From Berkiella sp963803015 (GTDB taxonomy: Bacteria > Pseudomonadota > Gammaproteobacteria > Berkiellales > Berkiellaceae), in the NCBI GenBank assembly GCA_963803015.1, contig CAWDKV010000003.1:806001-870000 (forward strand): 64,000 bases of DNA, read 5' to 3'. Position numbers and translations under genes: made by a program. Each line of letters opens with the position of its first letter. Position 1 is the first letter of the stretch. The notes beneath the pieces are model-generated. The model made no database searches. It was not told the origin of the DNA and was given only the letters and a program-made list of their open reading frames with translations. Shown one piece after another: positions 26,567-35,476 of this stretch.

Positions 26567-27229
26567 ATGAAGACAAAAACTATGAATCAAGAAGAACGCA
26601 TAAAAAAATCACAGAGATTCTTTAAGAGTTTCACATTATATTTCTACGATCTGGTCGTTTTTAATTTCATTACTCAATATGCGTGGAAGTGCTCATTTCC
26701 AATACTAATTAATCATTACAAGAAATGGATTACTGCTAACCATTTGGAAGTGGGAGTGGGTACCGGTTATTTACTTGACAATTGCAACCAATTATCATCG
26801 CATTCTCGATTGGCATTAATGGATTTGAATCAAAACTGCCTTGATAAAACATTGCACCGTTTGTCTCGCTATAATCCTGAAGTTTATATTCAGGACATCT
26901 TGAAGCCAATATCTGTGAACAATCAGAAGTTCAATTCTGTAGGGATTAATTATGTCATGCACTGTGTTCCAGGAGACTTCAGCGAAAAAGGGATCGCATT
27001 TAAAAATTTGAAATTGCTATTAAATGATGGTGGCGTGCTATTTGGTAGCAGCTTGATTTATAAAGGAAATTGTTTTGCAAAATTTTTAATGAAAGGACTG
27101 AATTTGATTGGTCTTTTCAATAACCAAAATGACACACTAGAAACACTTTATAAATCTCTAAAAGTAAATTTCAACCATGTTGAAATTGAGATGGTTGGGT
27201 CTGCAGCATTATTTTCAGCAAGAGATTAA
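26567..27229 (+). CDS. Class I SAM-dependent methyltransferase
   Basis: A 220-residue protein. The SAM-binding motif I is HLEVGVGTGY at 59-68, motif II is ALMDLNQNCLDK near 88-99, and an acidic loop and the LLNDGGVLFGSSL strand (typical post-motif III) follow. The N-terminal 45 residues are aromatic and may form a lid. The closest type is the small ubiquinone/menaquinone-methyltransferase-like group, but the substrate is unknown. CGGAG is seven bases before ATG. It is the last gene of the ArsR-controlled operon, after the membrane protein and the DCC protein. Confidence 0.85.
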   Translation: MKTKTMNQEERIKKSQRFFKSFTLYFYDLVVFNFITQYAWKCSFPILINHYKKWITANHLEVGVGTGYLLDNCNQLSSHSRLALMDLNQNCLDKTLHRLSRYNPEVYIQDILKPISVNNQKFNSVGINYVMHCVPGDFSEKGIAFKNLKLLLNDGGVLFGSSLIYKGNCFAKFLMKGLNLIGLFNNQNDTLETLYKSLKVNFNHVEIEMVGSAALFSARD

Positions 27230-27400
27230 TTCCATCGCTCTTACCTTCTCATTGCAGGTTCAAGTTAAATCACAAGAATTCAAACTGCGAAAAAGATAGT
27301 CTCATATCTTTCTGAATTTTTCAGAGATGTCATTACAGAAAAGATTGCGTGAAATTGAAGACCTACGGAATTACGGGACATCCCTATTTTTGTTACCTTA

Positions 27401-27423
27401 AAAAGTGGGGAGTTTTTCTCCCC
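27401..27423 (-). terminator. Rho-independent terminator (minus strand)
   Basis: Stem GGGGAG / CTCCCC (27407-27412 / 27418-27423). Read on the minus strand it is followed by ACTTTTT, 20 bases after the stop of the gene at 27443. Confidence 0.8.
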
Positions 27424-27442
27424 GAACTTGTAGGAATTAACA

Positions 27443-28024
27443 TCAATTGCTCTTTCTACCCAATCTTTTTTCTCTGGCAATATACCTTGCTAATGGCTCT
27501 TCACCATCCGCTCTTTTGTATTCTGTTCTCTTCCCTGCTTTTCTCATGGCTTCACGACCTTCGTGTAATCTTTGACCATTTGCAGAATCTACAGCACTAA
27601 AATGGACTGAATGGGGATTTTTTCGCACTCTTTTACTGCCGTCATTATTGTTTTCTTCATTTTGAGCAGAAGCCGGTAATGCTGGAGCAAGATTCGAAGA
27701 AATTTCTGTTGGGGCAGCAGCGGCTGGAATAACCGCAGTATGACTATCAGGAGAAAGAGCTGCTGCAAGACGCGACTCCAACTCTTCTGCGGGCGCGGGT
27801 GGCTCGGCACGTAGAGCATCATCCGCATGACGCTTTTTCCCTCTCACTAAATCAACAGCAGTACCGGCAATATTTTTCAACGAACTGATACTCGTGCTAA
27901 CAGTTGAATAAAGAGAAGTGAGAGAGCTGGTGAAATGAGCTGTGCTTAAAGCTATGTTTGCAATGTAAGCTGAAGTCGCAGCTACTTTCACGGTATCATC
28001 TTTTTTGGGGCCAATTATCGACAT
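27443..28024 (-). CDS. Unknown protein with low-complexity middle and basic clusters
   Basis: A 193-residue protein, no known family. Residues 10-60 are small/hydroxylated (STAHFTSSLTSLYSTVSTS) and may form an amphipathic helix. Residues 70-125 are Ala/Pro/Glu-rich and disordered. The C-terminal 60 residues are strongly charged, with basic clusters RGKKRH, SKRVRKN and RKAGKRTEYKR. Such clusters could serve as nuclear-localisation signals inside a host, but they also suit RNA or DNA binding. No signal peptide. It has its own terminator downstream and is transcribed alone. Confidence 0.55.
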   Translation of the reverse strand: MSIIGPKKDDTVKVAATSAYIANIALSTAHFTSSLTSLYSTVSTSISSLKNIAGTAVDLVRGKKRHADDALRAEPPAPAEELESRLAAALSPDSHTAVIPAAAAPTEISSNLAPALPASAQNEENNNDGSKRVRKNPHSVHFSAVDSANGQRLHEGREAMRKAGKRTEYKRADGEEPLARYIAREKRLGRKSN

Positions 28025-28377
28025 TTTAAAAACCTCTTTTTAATCATTATGACGGTCAGCAGAATATATATTTTGTAAGTTACCTGCAAGCTCAGTTATA
28101 TAGAAGTGACAAATGGAACGACAAATGGAGATAGAGCTGTAAACCTAAAGTATAAAGAGAATACCTAATTTACTATGAGCAGAGTTTAAGTGTAAATAAT
28201 CAATTTTTTTAAAGTCAGTGTCTTTCTGAGGTTGTCACGGGGATTTACAGACAGCATAGTGGTTCTTTCTAATATTAGTTGCCGTATATCGCTTAATTTA
28301 TACCTATTATCGTTTTTGAATCGCCTTTTATACAAATATTCATTAATTTTAACTTGCTTTAAAAAGGAGATTTTTAC
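28025..28377. other. Intergenic stretch, 353 bases, with a short tandem repeat
   Basis: No gene is seen. Two copies of GACAAATGGA (28108-28117 and 28120-28129) lie in tandem with a 12-base period. The right end carries the strong ribosome site AAGGAG of the next gene. Confidence 0.45.
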
Positions 28378-28674
28378 ATGAGGCAATTAACTTATATTGA
28401 AAACAAAAAGATATCTGCAGCTTATGCAAGTATTTCAACATCAATGGATGGAAGTGTCTTGATTAAGACAACAGGGAAGAGTGCCAATAATATCATGGGC
28501 ATGAACATGAATGGGATCAATATTGAATTAGCTTTCTATCCTGATCATATTAACGATAAAAATAATAATGTGGTATTTTCAGGAACTGACGGTGAATTTT
28601 GTTACCATGGTAATAGCTACACAGTTTTTCCTATAGATGGCGGTTCTGGCGTAGTTATAACCAAAGGCTGTTAA
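28378..28674 (+). CDS. Small protein with a bacteriocin-leader-like N-terminus
   Basis: A 98-residue protein preceded by AAGGAG eight bases before ATG, so it is surely translated. The start MRQLTYIENKKISAA follows the pattern of double-glycine leaders of class II bacteriocins and microcins (MR-x-LT-x-x-E-x-x-x-[IV]-S-G-G), except that the Gly-Gly is Ala-Ala. The rest is Gly/Asn/Ser-rich with beta-type alternation and ends in VVITKGC. No peptidase-type exporter is nearby. It could equally be a small unrelated protein; the resemblance is by eye only. Confidence 0.6.
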   Translation: MRQLTYIENKKISAAYASISTSMDGSVLIKTTGKSANNIMGMNMNGINIELAFYPDHINDKNNNVVFSGTDGEFCYHGNSYTVFPIDGGSGVVITKGC

Positions 28675-28689
28675 AAAACGAATAAAATT

Positions 28690-28742
28690 GGGCAAGAAGT
28701 CAATTTGAAGTATGACATGTAGTATCTTGCCCGTCTTGATAT
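28690..28742. terminator. Inverted repeat between convergent genes
   Basis: GGGCAAGA and TCTTGCCC arms (28690-28697 and 28735-28742) with a 37-base loop, between converging genes. On the minus strand the second arm is followed by AATTTTATT. A long-loop terminator is possible. Confidence 0.4.
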
Positions 28743-28833
28743 GACACAGTTTTGATATATATTCTCTTTCTAAAGCGGTAAAATTCAAATCGTGAATACT
28801 TCAGCTTGCGCATAGCCCTCTATGACTTCTTGC

Positions 28834-30741
28834 TTAAAGCTTCTTCTTCTTGTGCGGAAAAGTTGGTTTTTCCGACCCTCCTTCCAGCACAGGCACTATC
28901 GGTTTCATTGCTTCTTTAGGCATGATAGGCGTAAAGCTCTTTAAGCGCAGAGTAGAAGCTTGGACAGTTATGGGTGCCACATGAACTGGTTTGGAGTCGC
29001 GTTTCTTATATTTAGTTTTCATATCATCAATAAAGTCATTTATTACCCAGGCTGACCACTGTTTCTCATAAGAGTTTGCACTCAAGTAATTTTTTTCTAC
29101 ATCACGTTTCTCATGAAGTAATTGCTCGGGGCTTATATCATATTCAAGAAGTAGTTGGTTGAAATTACGATGTGCAAAGAGAATACAATCGTCAAGTGTT
29201 AAACGTTCCGTTTGTTCTTTAGTCAGGATTTTTTTATCGACTAAATTCCTTAAGGCTTGAACTTCCACTAAACATCTTTTGACTATCAAAGAATTAGATT
29301 GAGGTTGAGCTAAATATAGAGCCCCTTTGAGTATGCTGCTTAAATTGTCGCGATAATCATATTCACTTTTAATAATTTCTCTCGTATATTGCCAAGCTTT
29401 TTTTAAATTGTCATTTTGTAGAAGCGTGGCTAATTTGTTACACCATTGTTCAAGTTTGTCAGTGTTGTTATCGAGCCTTAAATCATCAAAAAGCAGCCAT
29501 GAGCAGTTAAGCATATGTTCAAAATATTCTTTGAGAACATTCAAATTGTTAATCATCTCTTTATCATTTGATGCTCTTTTTATTGCCAAATCAACGCATT
29601 TTCCCAGATCGTCATAAAATATATCTAGCGCTCCTCCTCTTCTTCGAGTCCCTTTTGTTTGGATAAATGGTAAAGAGTGAGAGGAGATTACTAAGGCTGC
29701 ACTGTTATCTCCAGAGCAACCAGCGACATCATTTGAAAATTGATATAATTTAGCATAATCACTGTCGTTCAAATTAAATCCGGTAAAAATTCGACAACTT
29801 GGTATTTTCCCTGATTGAGATGGTTCACTATTTTCATTGATAAATTGAATTTCTGAAGGGTCAATGTTTAAAGATTTTAAATAGCGTCTCAATAATTCTT
29901 CATCAACCATTCCTTTCGGCAAGAAAAAGTCACATCCTTTCTCTATTTTTCCATTATTGATGTATCTTAAAAGATTGGAAATAACAAATGCTGTTGCAGC
30001 TGCTTTCGATTGAAGGTAACCAGGAAACATATGACGCGAATCAAAATAGGCTTTACCATCCTCTTTTGATGGTTTTTTTTTGTTACATAGCATTTGTACG
30101 AATAATTTATCTTCAATGGTTAAAAGTAGATCTTCGGCTTCGCCTGTTGGCAGATCTTTTAAAGGGATCCCATAACACTCTGGGTTCGTTAAGTTTAGGC
30201 CCATATGTGCATTCTTAAAGACATCAAAATTCCCTCCCACTGAGATATCCTCACCAAATTGGTAACATTTTACCACCGGAATATCTTTAGAGAGATTGTT
30301 TTTTAGATCAAGAGAAAAGGCATAAGAAACATCTAGAGCGCATGCGCTCTGATGTAGCACTTTTTTTAATTCAGGATGAGCATCTATATTAAATGTAGAA
30401 CCTTCATTTAGAAAAAAATAGGTGTCAAAGCAATCTTGACTCTTTTCTAAGCGATCTTTCATGAATTTAATTCGCGCACTCGAGGTGGCTAACTCGCTTT
30501 GTATAACTGCACAAACTTTATAGCCCTGTTTTTCAGTGAGATTTTTTATTATTTTGGCAAATTCTTGTCCATGAACAAAATCACCCACGCCATCTGGGGC
30601 ATTATGGATCAATAAAATAATATATTTTTTATCTCCAACAGGAGCAGGCATAGCCAATGATTCAAATTGCTTGAAACTCAGTTGTTGATGTGTTGATGGT
30701 GCATTATTTGATCTAGGTGGCTCCGGGCCTTCTTTTATCAT
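28834..30741 (-). CDS. Large orphan protein, possible GT-B-fold glycosyltransferase, candidate effector
   Basis: A 635-residue protein. The N-terminal part has a Rossmann-like opening (KKYIILLIHNAPDGVGDFVH) with a glycine-rich turn after the first strand, as in GT-B glycosyltransferases. Near residues 340-360 is AGCSGDNSAALVISSHSLPF, which resembles the nucleotide-sugar-binding turn of GT-B enzymes (Gly-Asp/Glu-Ser-x-x-x-Ala-x-x-x-x-x-Pro). The rest is helical, and the C-terminus ends in a basic run (FPHKKKKL). No signal peptide. GGAGAAGG precedes the ATG at 30741; a TTG four codons upstream is less likely. The glycosyltransferase call is tentative and no sugar or target can be named. Confidence 0.45.
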   Translation of the reverse strand: MIKEGPEPPRSNNAPSTHQQLSFKQFESLAMPAPVGDKKYIILLIHNAPDGVGDFVHGQEFAKIIKNLTEKQGYKVCAVIQSELATSSARIKFMKDRLEKSQDCFDTYFFLNEGSTFNIDAHPELKKVLHQSACALDVSYAFSLDLKNNLSKDIPVVKCYQFGEDISVGGNFDVFKNAHMGLNLTNPECYGIPLKDLPTGEAEDLLLTIEDKLFVQMLCNKKKPSKEDGKAYFDSRHMFPGYLQSKAAATAFVISNLLRYINNGKIEKGCDFFLPKGMVDEELLRRYLKSLNIDPSEIQFINENSEPSQSGKIPSCRIFTGFNLNDSDYAKLYQFSNDVAGCSGDNSAALVISSHSLPFIQTKGTRRRGGALDIFYDDLGKCVDLAIKRASNDKEMINNLNVLKEYFEHMLNCSWLLFDDLRLDNNTDKLEQWCNKLATLLQNDNLKKAWQYTREIIKSEYDYRDNLSSILKGALYLAQPQSNSLIVKRCLVEVQALRNLVDKKILTKEQTERLTLDDCILFAHRNFNQLLLEYDISPEQLLHEKRDVEKNYLSANSYEKQWSAWVINDFIDDMKTKYKKRDSKPVHVAPITVQASTLRLKSFTPIMPKEAMKPIVPVLEGGSEKPTFPHKKKKL

Positions 30742-31146
30742 CACCTTCTCCAAATCTTGATATGTGATGCTGCAACGTTTGTCTGCAAAAACAGTTGATA
30801 TTTATTTAACATTTTTCAAAGAGATTAAGTTCAGAATTTTTAGATTTATGGGAGAAAAGTTAAAATACCCCCTGCATAATTAACCAATTGTGCATAATAA
30901 AGGTGTATCAACCCATTACGGAGGGTTACATAGTTGAATTTGTCGCACCAATACAATGGACACAACTTTTTTTCAAAAGAAATAATATAACCAAACAATT
31001 GAGTTATTAGCCGTTGAAAAAAAGAAAAGTCAGTAGCCAAATATGTGCTGGTTAAATCGTAAGACTGGGGTATGTTATGGCGTTGAGATATGTCTGTCTA
31101 AAATGTTTATAATCCATTTTTAAGTCACAGATTTATGTATTCACCT
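30742..31146. other. Intergenic stretch, 405 bases
   Basis: AT-rich. A 64-codon minus-strand frame (30846-31040) starts only with TTG, lacks a ribosome site and has odd composition, so I do not call it a gene. It may be a scrap of an older gene. Nothing else is seen. Confidence 0.4.
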
Positions 31147-31524
31147 TTAACTCGGGGTATTAGGACGCGCTAAAGCTTCGAATTCGTCATCATCGAGAGT
31201 TTGAATTTTGTTATCATCTTCTCGTACACCATTTAAAAAGCAATAATTTTTATAGTGGTGGTAAGCAGCCATAGGGGCAAGGATCGTATTTTTAACTGCT
31301 CTGGTATGTTTTGCGATATCAAGCGTGGTTTTTAATGCTAAGGGGACTGTTTCAACTTTACCAGTGTTATAAGCCACATAGACACGAGCCAGTCCTTCTA
31401 TTGTGGCAGGGATCTTATCAATCATGCCTGAGGCAACATTTTTAGCATAATCTGCAGCTGCGGGCGTCGCGTCACTGATTGGTTTTGCAACAAAAGCAAC
31501 TATTTGTTCACTGAATTTGGGCAT
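31147..31524 (-). CDS. Unknown 125-residue protein
   Basis: AGGAAG lies five bases before the ATG, which supports a real gene. The sequence has amphipathic helices (EQIVAFVAKPISDATPAAADYAK-like start, later EGLARVYVAYNTGKVE) and an acidic tail (TLDDDEFEALARPN). No known family, signal peptide or clear membrane segment is seen. Its start-proximal part resembles the small helix-rich proteins found as orphan genes in intracellular bacteria, but no function is implied. It follows the bZIP-like gene on the same strand after 198 bases, so the two may share a transcript. Confidence 0.55.
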   Translation of the reverse strand: MPKFSEQIVAFVAKPISDATPAAADYAKNVASGMIDKIPATIEGLARVYVAYNTGKVETVPLALKTTLDIAKHTRAVKNTILAPMAAYHHYKNYCFLNGVREDDNKIQTLDDDEFEALARPNTPS

Positions 31525-31722
31525 ATGCTCTTCCTGATTTGCTAGCAGGTTAACTTAATTAATTTTAAGTGAATTATAGCTCACCATCAAGTGAAATTAG
31601 TCTATCTAAGATAATCGAAAGGGATTTTCTGATAAAAGGTAAAGGACGCAGCTGTCAGGAGATGTTGAATGTAAATGGTTCCATAGGTAATTCGTATGAT
31701 TTAGATGTAATTAAACCTGTGC

Positions 31723-32961
31723 TTAACGGTGCTTTGAGGTTTTTGACGAAAGATTTCTTGATGACTCATAAGATGGTTCCCGCAGATAGTATTCTGCGTA
31801 ATCGAGTTGCTGCTGCAATTCATTCACTTCTTGAATTAGATCATATCGCTCATACTCCATTTTTTCTAAAGCCTTATCACTATCATCAAGGCACGTTTTT
31901 AGATATGCTCTTTCCTTTGATAGTTCTGTGATCTGCACTTTTAGCTCTTCTTTTATTTTCTCATGCTGTCGAATTTTTTTCGAAGAGGCTTCATTTAGTT
32001 GATTGTAATAGTTAGTGAGAAGTTGACATTGTCCCGCAAGAGCTACTTTTTCTGTTTGCAAAACCACTTCAGCGGCTTCTTTACTGGTAAGATAAGAGGT
32101 TAAACGATTTAAAAGATCTGTGTTTTGCTCTTTAAGTGTTGCATTTTGACTACTTAAGCGCTCAGTTTGTTTTTCTAAATCAGCAACGTCTTTTGTATTT
32201 GATCTCGTTAAAGCATCAATAATTCCTTTTGATTCAGCATTCTTCAACTTGAGTGCTAAGCATTCCACTTCTAATTCAGATTTTGCTGTTTTCAATGATT
32301 CAAATTCGGGTTTGTCGACGCTGCTCTTATCATCAAGAGGAAGCGTTGTGATAGTGGCTAGTTTGTCTGTGAGATCTGCATTGGCCTCAGCTAGCTCCTT
32401 TACTTTTGCTGCTAACTCTTCTTTTTCCTCAAATAATTTTTTCGAATTAATCGCATTTTGTAAATCTTTTTTTGCTTTATTGTGACGTGAAATTTGAGAA
32501 GAGATCTTATTTTTTTCTTTCTTAATCCAATTGCTTTTTGCATTTTCATTTAAATTTTCGGGAGCGTGTAGATTTTCTAATTGCTCTTCATATTCTTTTA
32601 GTTCTTTTTCTAATTTTTCAATGGTTTGAGAAATATTGCCTTGACTAACTTTAGATTTTGTTAATTGATTAACCTTTAATATCGAAGAATTTTTCTTTCT
32701 TTTTTTCTTTGATTTTTTCTCGGGGCTATATTCTTCAGATGAATCATATTGAGAGGATTGCTTTGATGGTTCTTCCCTCGTGTGTTTTTGCTTTCTTGTT
32801 AATAGATCTTCTGATGCTGGACTCCCGATAGATACTTGAGAGGTTTCCTCTGTAAATTGTTTCTGCGAGTGTTTGTTTGGTAGGTCAAGTATACCGAATA
32901 AAAGAGTTGGTTCTTGTCGTGTATCATATTCATCATTTGTATCAGGACCATCGGTAGCCAT
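31723..32961 (-). CDS. Coiled-coil protein with NLS-like cluster and bZIP-like segment, candidate nuclear effector
   Basis: A 412-residue protein, disordered to about residue 100 and then almost all coiled coil. A dense basic cluster (KKSKKKRKK, 82-90) is a textbook-type nuclear-localisation signal. Residues 146-197 follow the eukaryotic bZIP plan: Asn151-x7-Arg159 in NKISSQISR, then heptad positions 169, 176, 183, 190 and 197, the last four all Leu, and Asn194 at an inner 'a' position, as in GCN4-type zippers. Basic residues around it are fewer than in classical bZIPs. A second coiled coil covers 220-390. AAGG is six bases before ATG. It is divergent from the ADP-ribosyltransferase gene. DNA binding is inference; a plain coiled-coil protein is the alternative. 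Confidence 0.65.
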   Translation of the reverse strand: MATDGPDTNDEYDTRQEPTLLFGILDLPNKHSQKQFTEETSQVSIGSPASEDLLTRKQKHTREEPSKQSSQYDSSEEYSPEKKSKKKRKKNSSILKVNQLTKSKVSQGNISQTIEKLEKELKEYEEQLENLHAPENLNENAKSNWIKKEKNKISSQISRHNKAKKDLQNAINSKKLFEEKEELAAKVKELAEANADLTDKLATITTLPLDDKSSVDKPEFESLKTAKSELEVECLALKLKNAESKGIIDALTRSNTKDVADLEKQTERLSSQNATLKEQNTDLLNRLTSYLTSKEAAEVVLQTEKVALAGQCQLLTNYYNQLNEASSKKIRQHEKIKEELKVQITELSKERAYLKTCLDDSDKALEKMEYERYDLIQEVNELQQQLDYAEYYLREPSYESSRNLSSKTSKHR

Positions 32962-33370
32962 GCATTACCTTAATTTTTGTGACATAAAAATCAATAACAA
33001 AAGATCTTATAACGAGTTGATTCATTTAAGAGAAATAAAAAGGACGCATCATAGGCTAAAAAACCAAAATGATAAATAAAAAGATACACAAGATAAAAAG
33101 GTGAATTGCCTCATAAGGTGGTTATTACTTTTACAAACAATGAATGTTGTTCAGCATTTTATCTAACTATCCTCAAGTAATCTCTTGTTGCTATCTTTTT
33201 AACCATAATTCTGTGTATATATGTATGATATGGGGAGTATTATTAGGCGAATTACTTCTTAATTATTAATAACAGACATGACAGCTAAACAGATAGTCTA
33301 AAGAGAAGTTTACTTTGTTCATCATAATTTGTATGATTTTTTACTACATTAGTAATAAAGTTTTATCTCT
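32962..33370. other. Divergent promoter region, 409 bases
   Basis: This AT-rich gap separates the bZIP-like gene (leftwards) from the ADP-ribosyltransferase gene (rightwards) and must hold both promoters. No clear palindrome or reading frame is seen. The ADP-ribosyltransferase gene lacks a recognisable ribosome site before its ATG. Confidence 0.45.
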
Positions 33371-35146
33371 ATGCCACAACCTGTTTCTGAGTTAAAAAAT
33401 GGTCCGCTTAACAAGAGCATATGCACGCAAAATTTTGAGTTAATAATTAAGTGTTTAATCTATTTGCAGTGTGAAAAAAAATTATTTATCAAGAATAATG
33501 CGCTTTATCTCAAAATCAAAGAGTTTGAATTTAACCTCTCAACACTCTTGGAAAAAACAAATTTTTCTCATCTTTCACTGGCCAGAGAAGATAGCGAAGC
33601 TTTTTTCAAAATAAAAGAGAGCATGGATGAACTTTTAAGTTTTGGAGAAAGATTCTCTCTTGTAAAATGGACAGGCGATGATTATCAGGAAATTAATGAG
33701 TTACTCTATGATTCAGTTTCGTACTTTACAAAAGCACATTCTAAGTATGATCTAATAAAAACACTTATAATAATTGCATTTATTGCTTCCGCGGTGAATA
33801 AAATTGAACCATCAGGGGCTGCTATGCTTTATCGAGGAGAGGGTAAGTTAAGCAAAAAAGAAATTCAAGAGAGAATTCATTTACTAGCTCAAGGCGAAAG
33901 TATTACCAAAAGTAAAGGTTATATAGCCACCACTACTTCCCAGCATATTGCTAATCTATATGCTGAACGAAATTCTCAAATTACTTTTGAAGAATCTGGT
34001 GGAAAATCTATTATTCGATATTCTACGAGTTTAGAAGAGGAAGAGCATTTATTCGTACCAGGAAGTTTAATTTATTGGCAACAGCATTTACAGAAGGGCA
34101 AGCATTATTTTAAAGCAAGGGTAGTCGTGCCCTTGATTGCTGAAGAAGAATACACTGTAGAAGATATTACGGCCTTAGACAATTTGCTGGATATTGCTGA
34201 GGCAGAAGATGTCTCTATCACTTTCATTACGCCATATGCACTCAATATATTAACAAGACAGTATTCGAGGTTTTCTTTAAGACAAGCAATAAAGAAAGGT
34301 GATGTTAAGCAAATCGAGCGATATGTGAAACACAATTTCTCTATGATTGAACCGCTGAATTGTTTGAAGCAAACGGCCTTGCATTTGGTCGCGCTCAATA
34401 ATCAGTCAGCCGTGTTTAATAGGCTGGTTAAAGTTGTAAAATCTCAAACCGATCCCAATTTAACAACATTACAAAAAGTAGACGCGTATGGACTTACCCC
34501 AGTAGAATATTTTCTTTTTCATCATCAATCTGATATTTTTATGTATTATGTACCTTCTCTACAGGCATTAATCGATAGTAAAAAGAGAATCTTACAAGTG
34601 TTACTGCAGAGAGAAATCAGTTTATGTCTAAATTTTCTAAAACAGAACACGGATTTAGTAGAAGAGTGCCTGAAGGATACCCTTTTTTGTCAAAACATGA
34701 AAAATGCACAGAGACTTCTTGCACTATTTGAGATTAACCCACTCCAGAGTTTTGTTTTGTTGGAAAATAACAAATTTAAAAATATTATTATAGCTGCTTC
34801 GAAAGAAGATAAAAAATATCTTCTCAACTTCTATGCAATGTTACCTTTAACGTTAAAAGAGAATCCTCTTGTTAAAGAAATTATTGGCAAAGTATACTTG
34901 CAATTCTTTTTTAGTATTAAAGGAATCATTCACTATCTGCGTTACCATCTTGATGGCCATTATCGACGCGCTGAAGAAGAAAAGGCTGTATTGCAATTTG
35001 CTAGAGAAGTAAAAACAACAATAAGACAAAAGAAAACTGCAATTGCTCCTTCCTTAACATTTAAAGCTAAGCGTAAATCAATAGCAATTGATATTCCTAC
35101 GATTCAGAAGAACCAAACAGCAAAGAGAAGAGTTAATTTAAGATAA
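33371..35146 (+). CDS. Mono-ADP-ribosyltransferase fused to ankyrin-like repeats, candidate effector
   Basis: A 591-residue protein without signal peptide. The catalytic core lies at about 150-255 and shows the R-S-E arrangement of arginine-type mono-ADP-ribosyltransferases: Arg155 in LYRGEG, the STS-like ATTTS at 186-190 (GYIATTTS), and the Glu-rich EEEEHLFVPGS at 222-232, matching the Glu-x-Glu loop followed by a hydrophobic/Pro-Gly turn. These enzymes transfer ADP-ribose from NAD to arginine of a target. Residues 300-400 look like two or three ankyrin repeats (LRQAIKKGDVKQIERYV, then QTALHLVALNNQSAVFNRLV, then DAYGLTPVEYFLF), a likely target-binding part. The helical C-terminus ends in basic clusters (KAKRKS, KRRVNLR). 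Start codon support is weak. Confidence 0.7.
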   Translation: MPQPVSELKNGPLNKSICTQNFELIIKCLIYLQCEKKLFIKNNALYLKIKEFEFNLSTLLEKTNFSHLSLAREDSEAFFKIKESMDELLSFGERFSLVKWTGDDYQEINELLYDSVSYFTKAHSKYDLIKTLIIIAFIASAVNKIEPSGAAMLYRGEGKLSKKEIQERIHLLAQGESITKSKGYIATTTSQHIANLYAERNSQITFEESGGKSIIRYSTSLEEEEHLFVPGSLIYWQQHLQKGKHYFKARVVVPLIAEEEYTVEDITALDNLLDIAEAEDVSITFITPYALNILTRQYSRFSLRQAIKKGDVKQIERYVKHNFSMIEPLNCLKQTALHLVALNNQSAVFNRLVKVVKSQTDPNLTTLQKVDAYGLTPVEYFLFHHQSDIFMYYVPSLQALIDSKKRILQVLLQREISLCLNFLKQNTDLVEECLKDTLFCQNMKNAQRLLALFEINPLQSFVLLENNKFKNIIIAASKEDKKYLLNFYAMLPLTLKENPLVKEIIGKVYLQFFFSIKGIIHYLRYHLDGHYRRAEEEKAVLQFAREVKTTIRQKKTAIAPSLTFKAKRKSIAIDIPTIQKNQTAKRRVNLR

Positions 35147-35476
35147 GAAAATTTAAACTTTTGTCTACCTTCTTCTAGTAACGCCTGTTTAAAAAGAGAA
35201 TATGTTGTGGTCTTTCTTGGGCCGCATCTTATTCTTTTTGCACTCTTGCTAATCTGACTTAGCTAAATTAACGAACTGTTATTTATATAACTATTATCTA
35301 GGTTGCATAGTCTTAACAGCTTCTCTGTTTCAACCAGAATTTTAGTTGTTGATCTGTGAGCACTGATTATGTAAATTGAAATCGTGAACAGTGATTTAAA
35401 GTAATTTAAGGACTAACACCTAGATGCGCGGTGGAATTGATATTGATACTTTAAGACCACATAAGGTTCATTTTAC
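35147..35476. other. Intergenic stretch, 330 bases, before the efflux operon
   Basis: No gene seen. The right end has AAGG ten bases before the ytcA-like ATG. The promoter of the ytcA-mdtNOP operon should lie here, but no clear boxes or operator stand out. Confidence 0.4.

Noticed and set aside
30846..31040. 64-codon minus-strand frame with Cys/Trp residues that briefly looked like a transposase scrap
   Set aside because: It starts only with TTG, has no ribosome site, and matches no transposase motif I can place; kept as an intergenic note.
31569..31931. Plus-strand frame of 120 codons partly outside the bZIP-like gene
   Set aside because: Most of it is antisense to the coiled-coil gene, with no good ribosome site and no recognisable motif.
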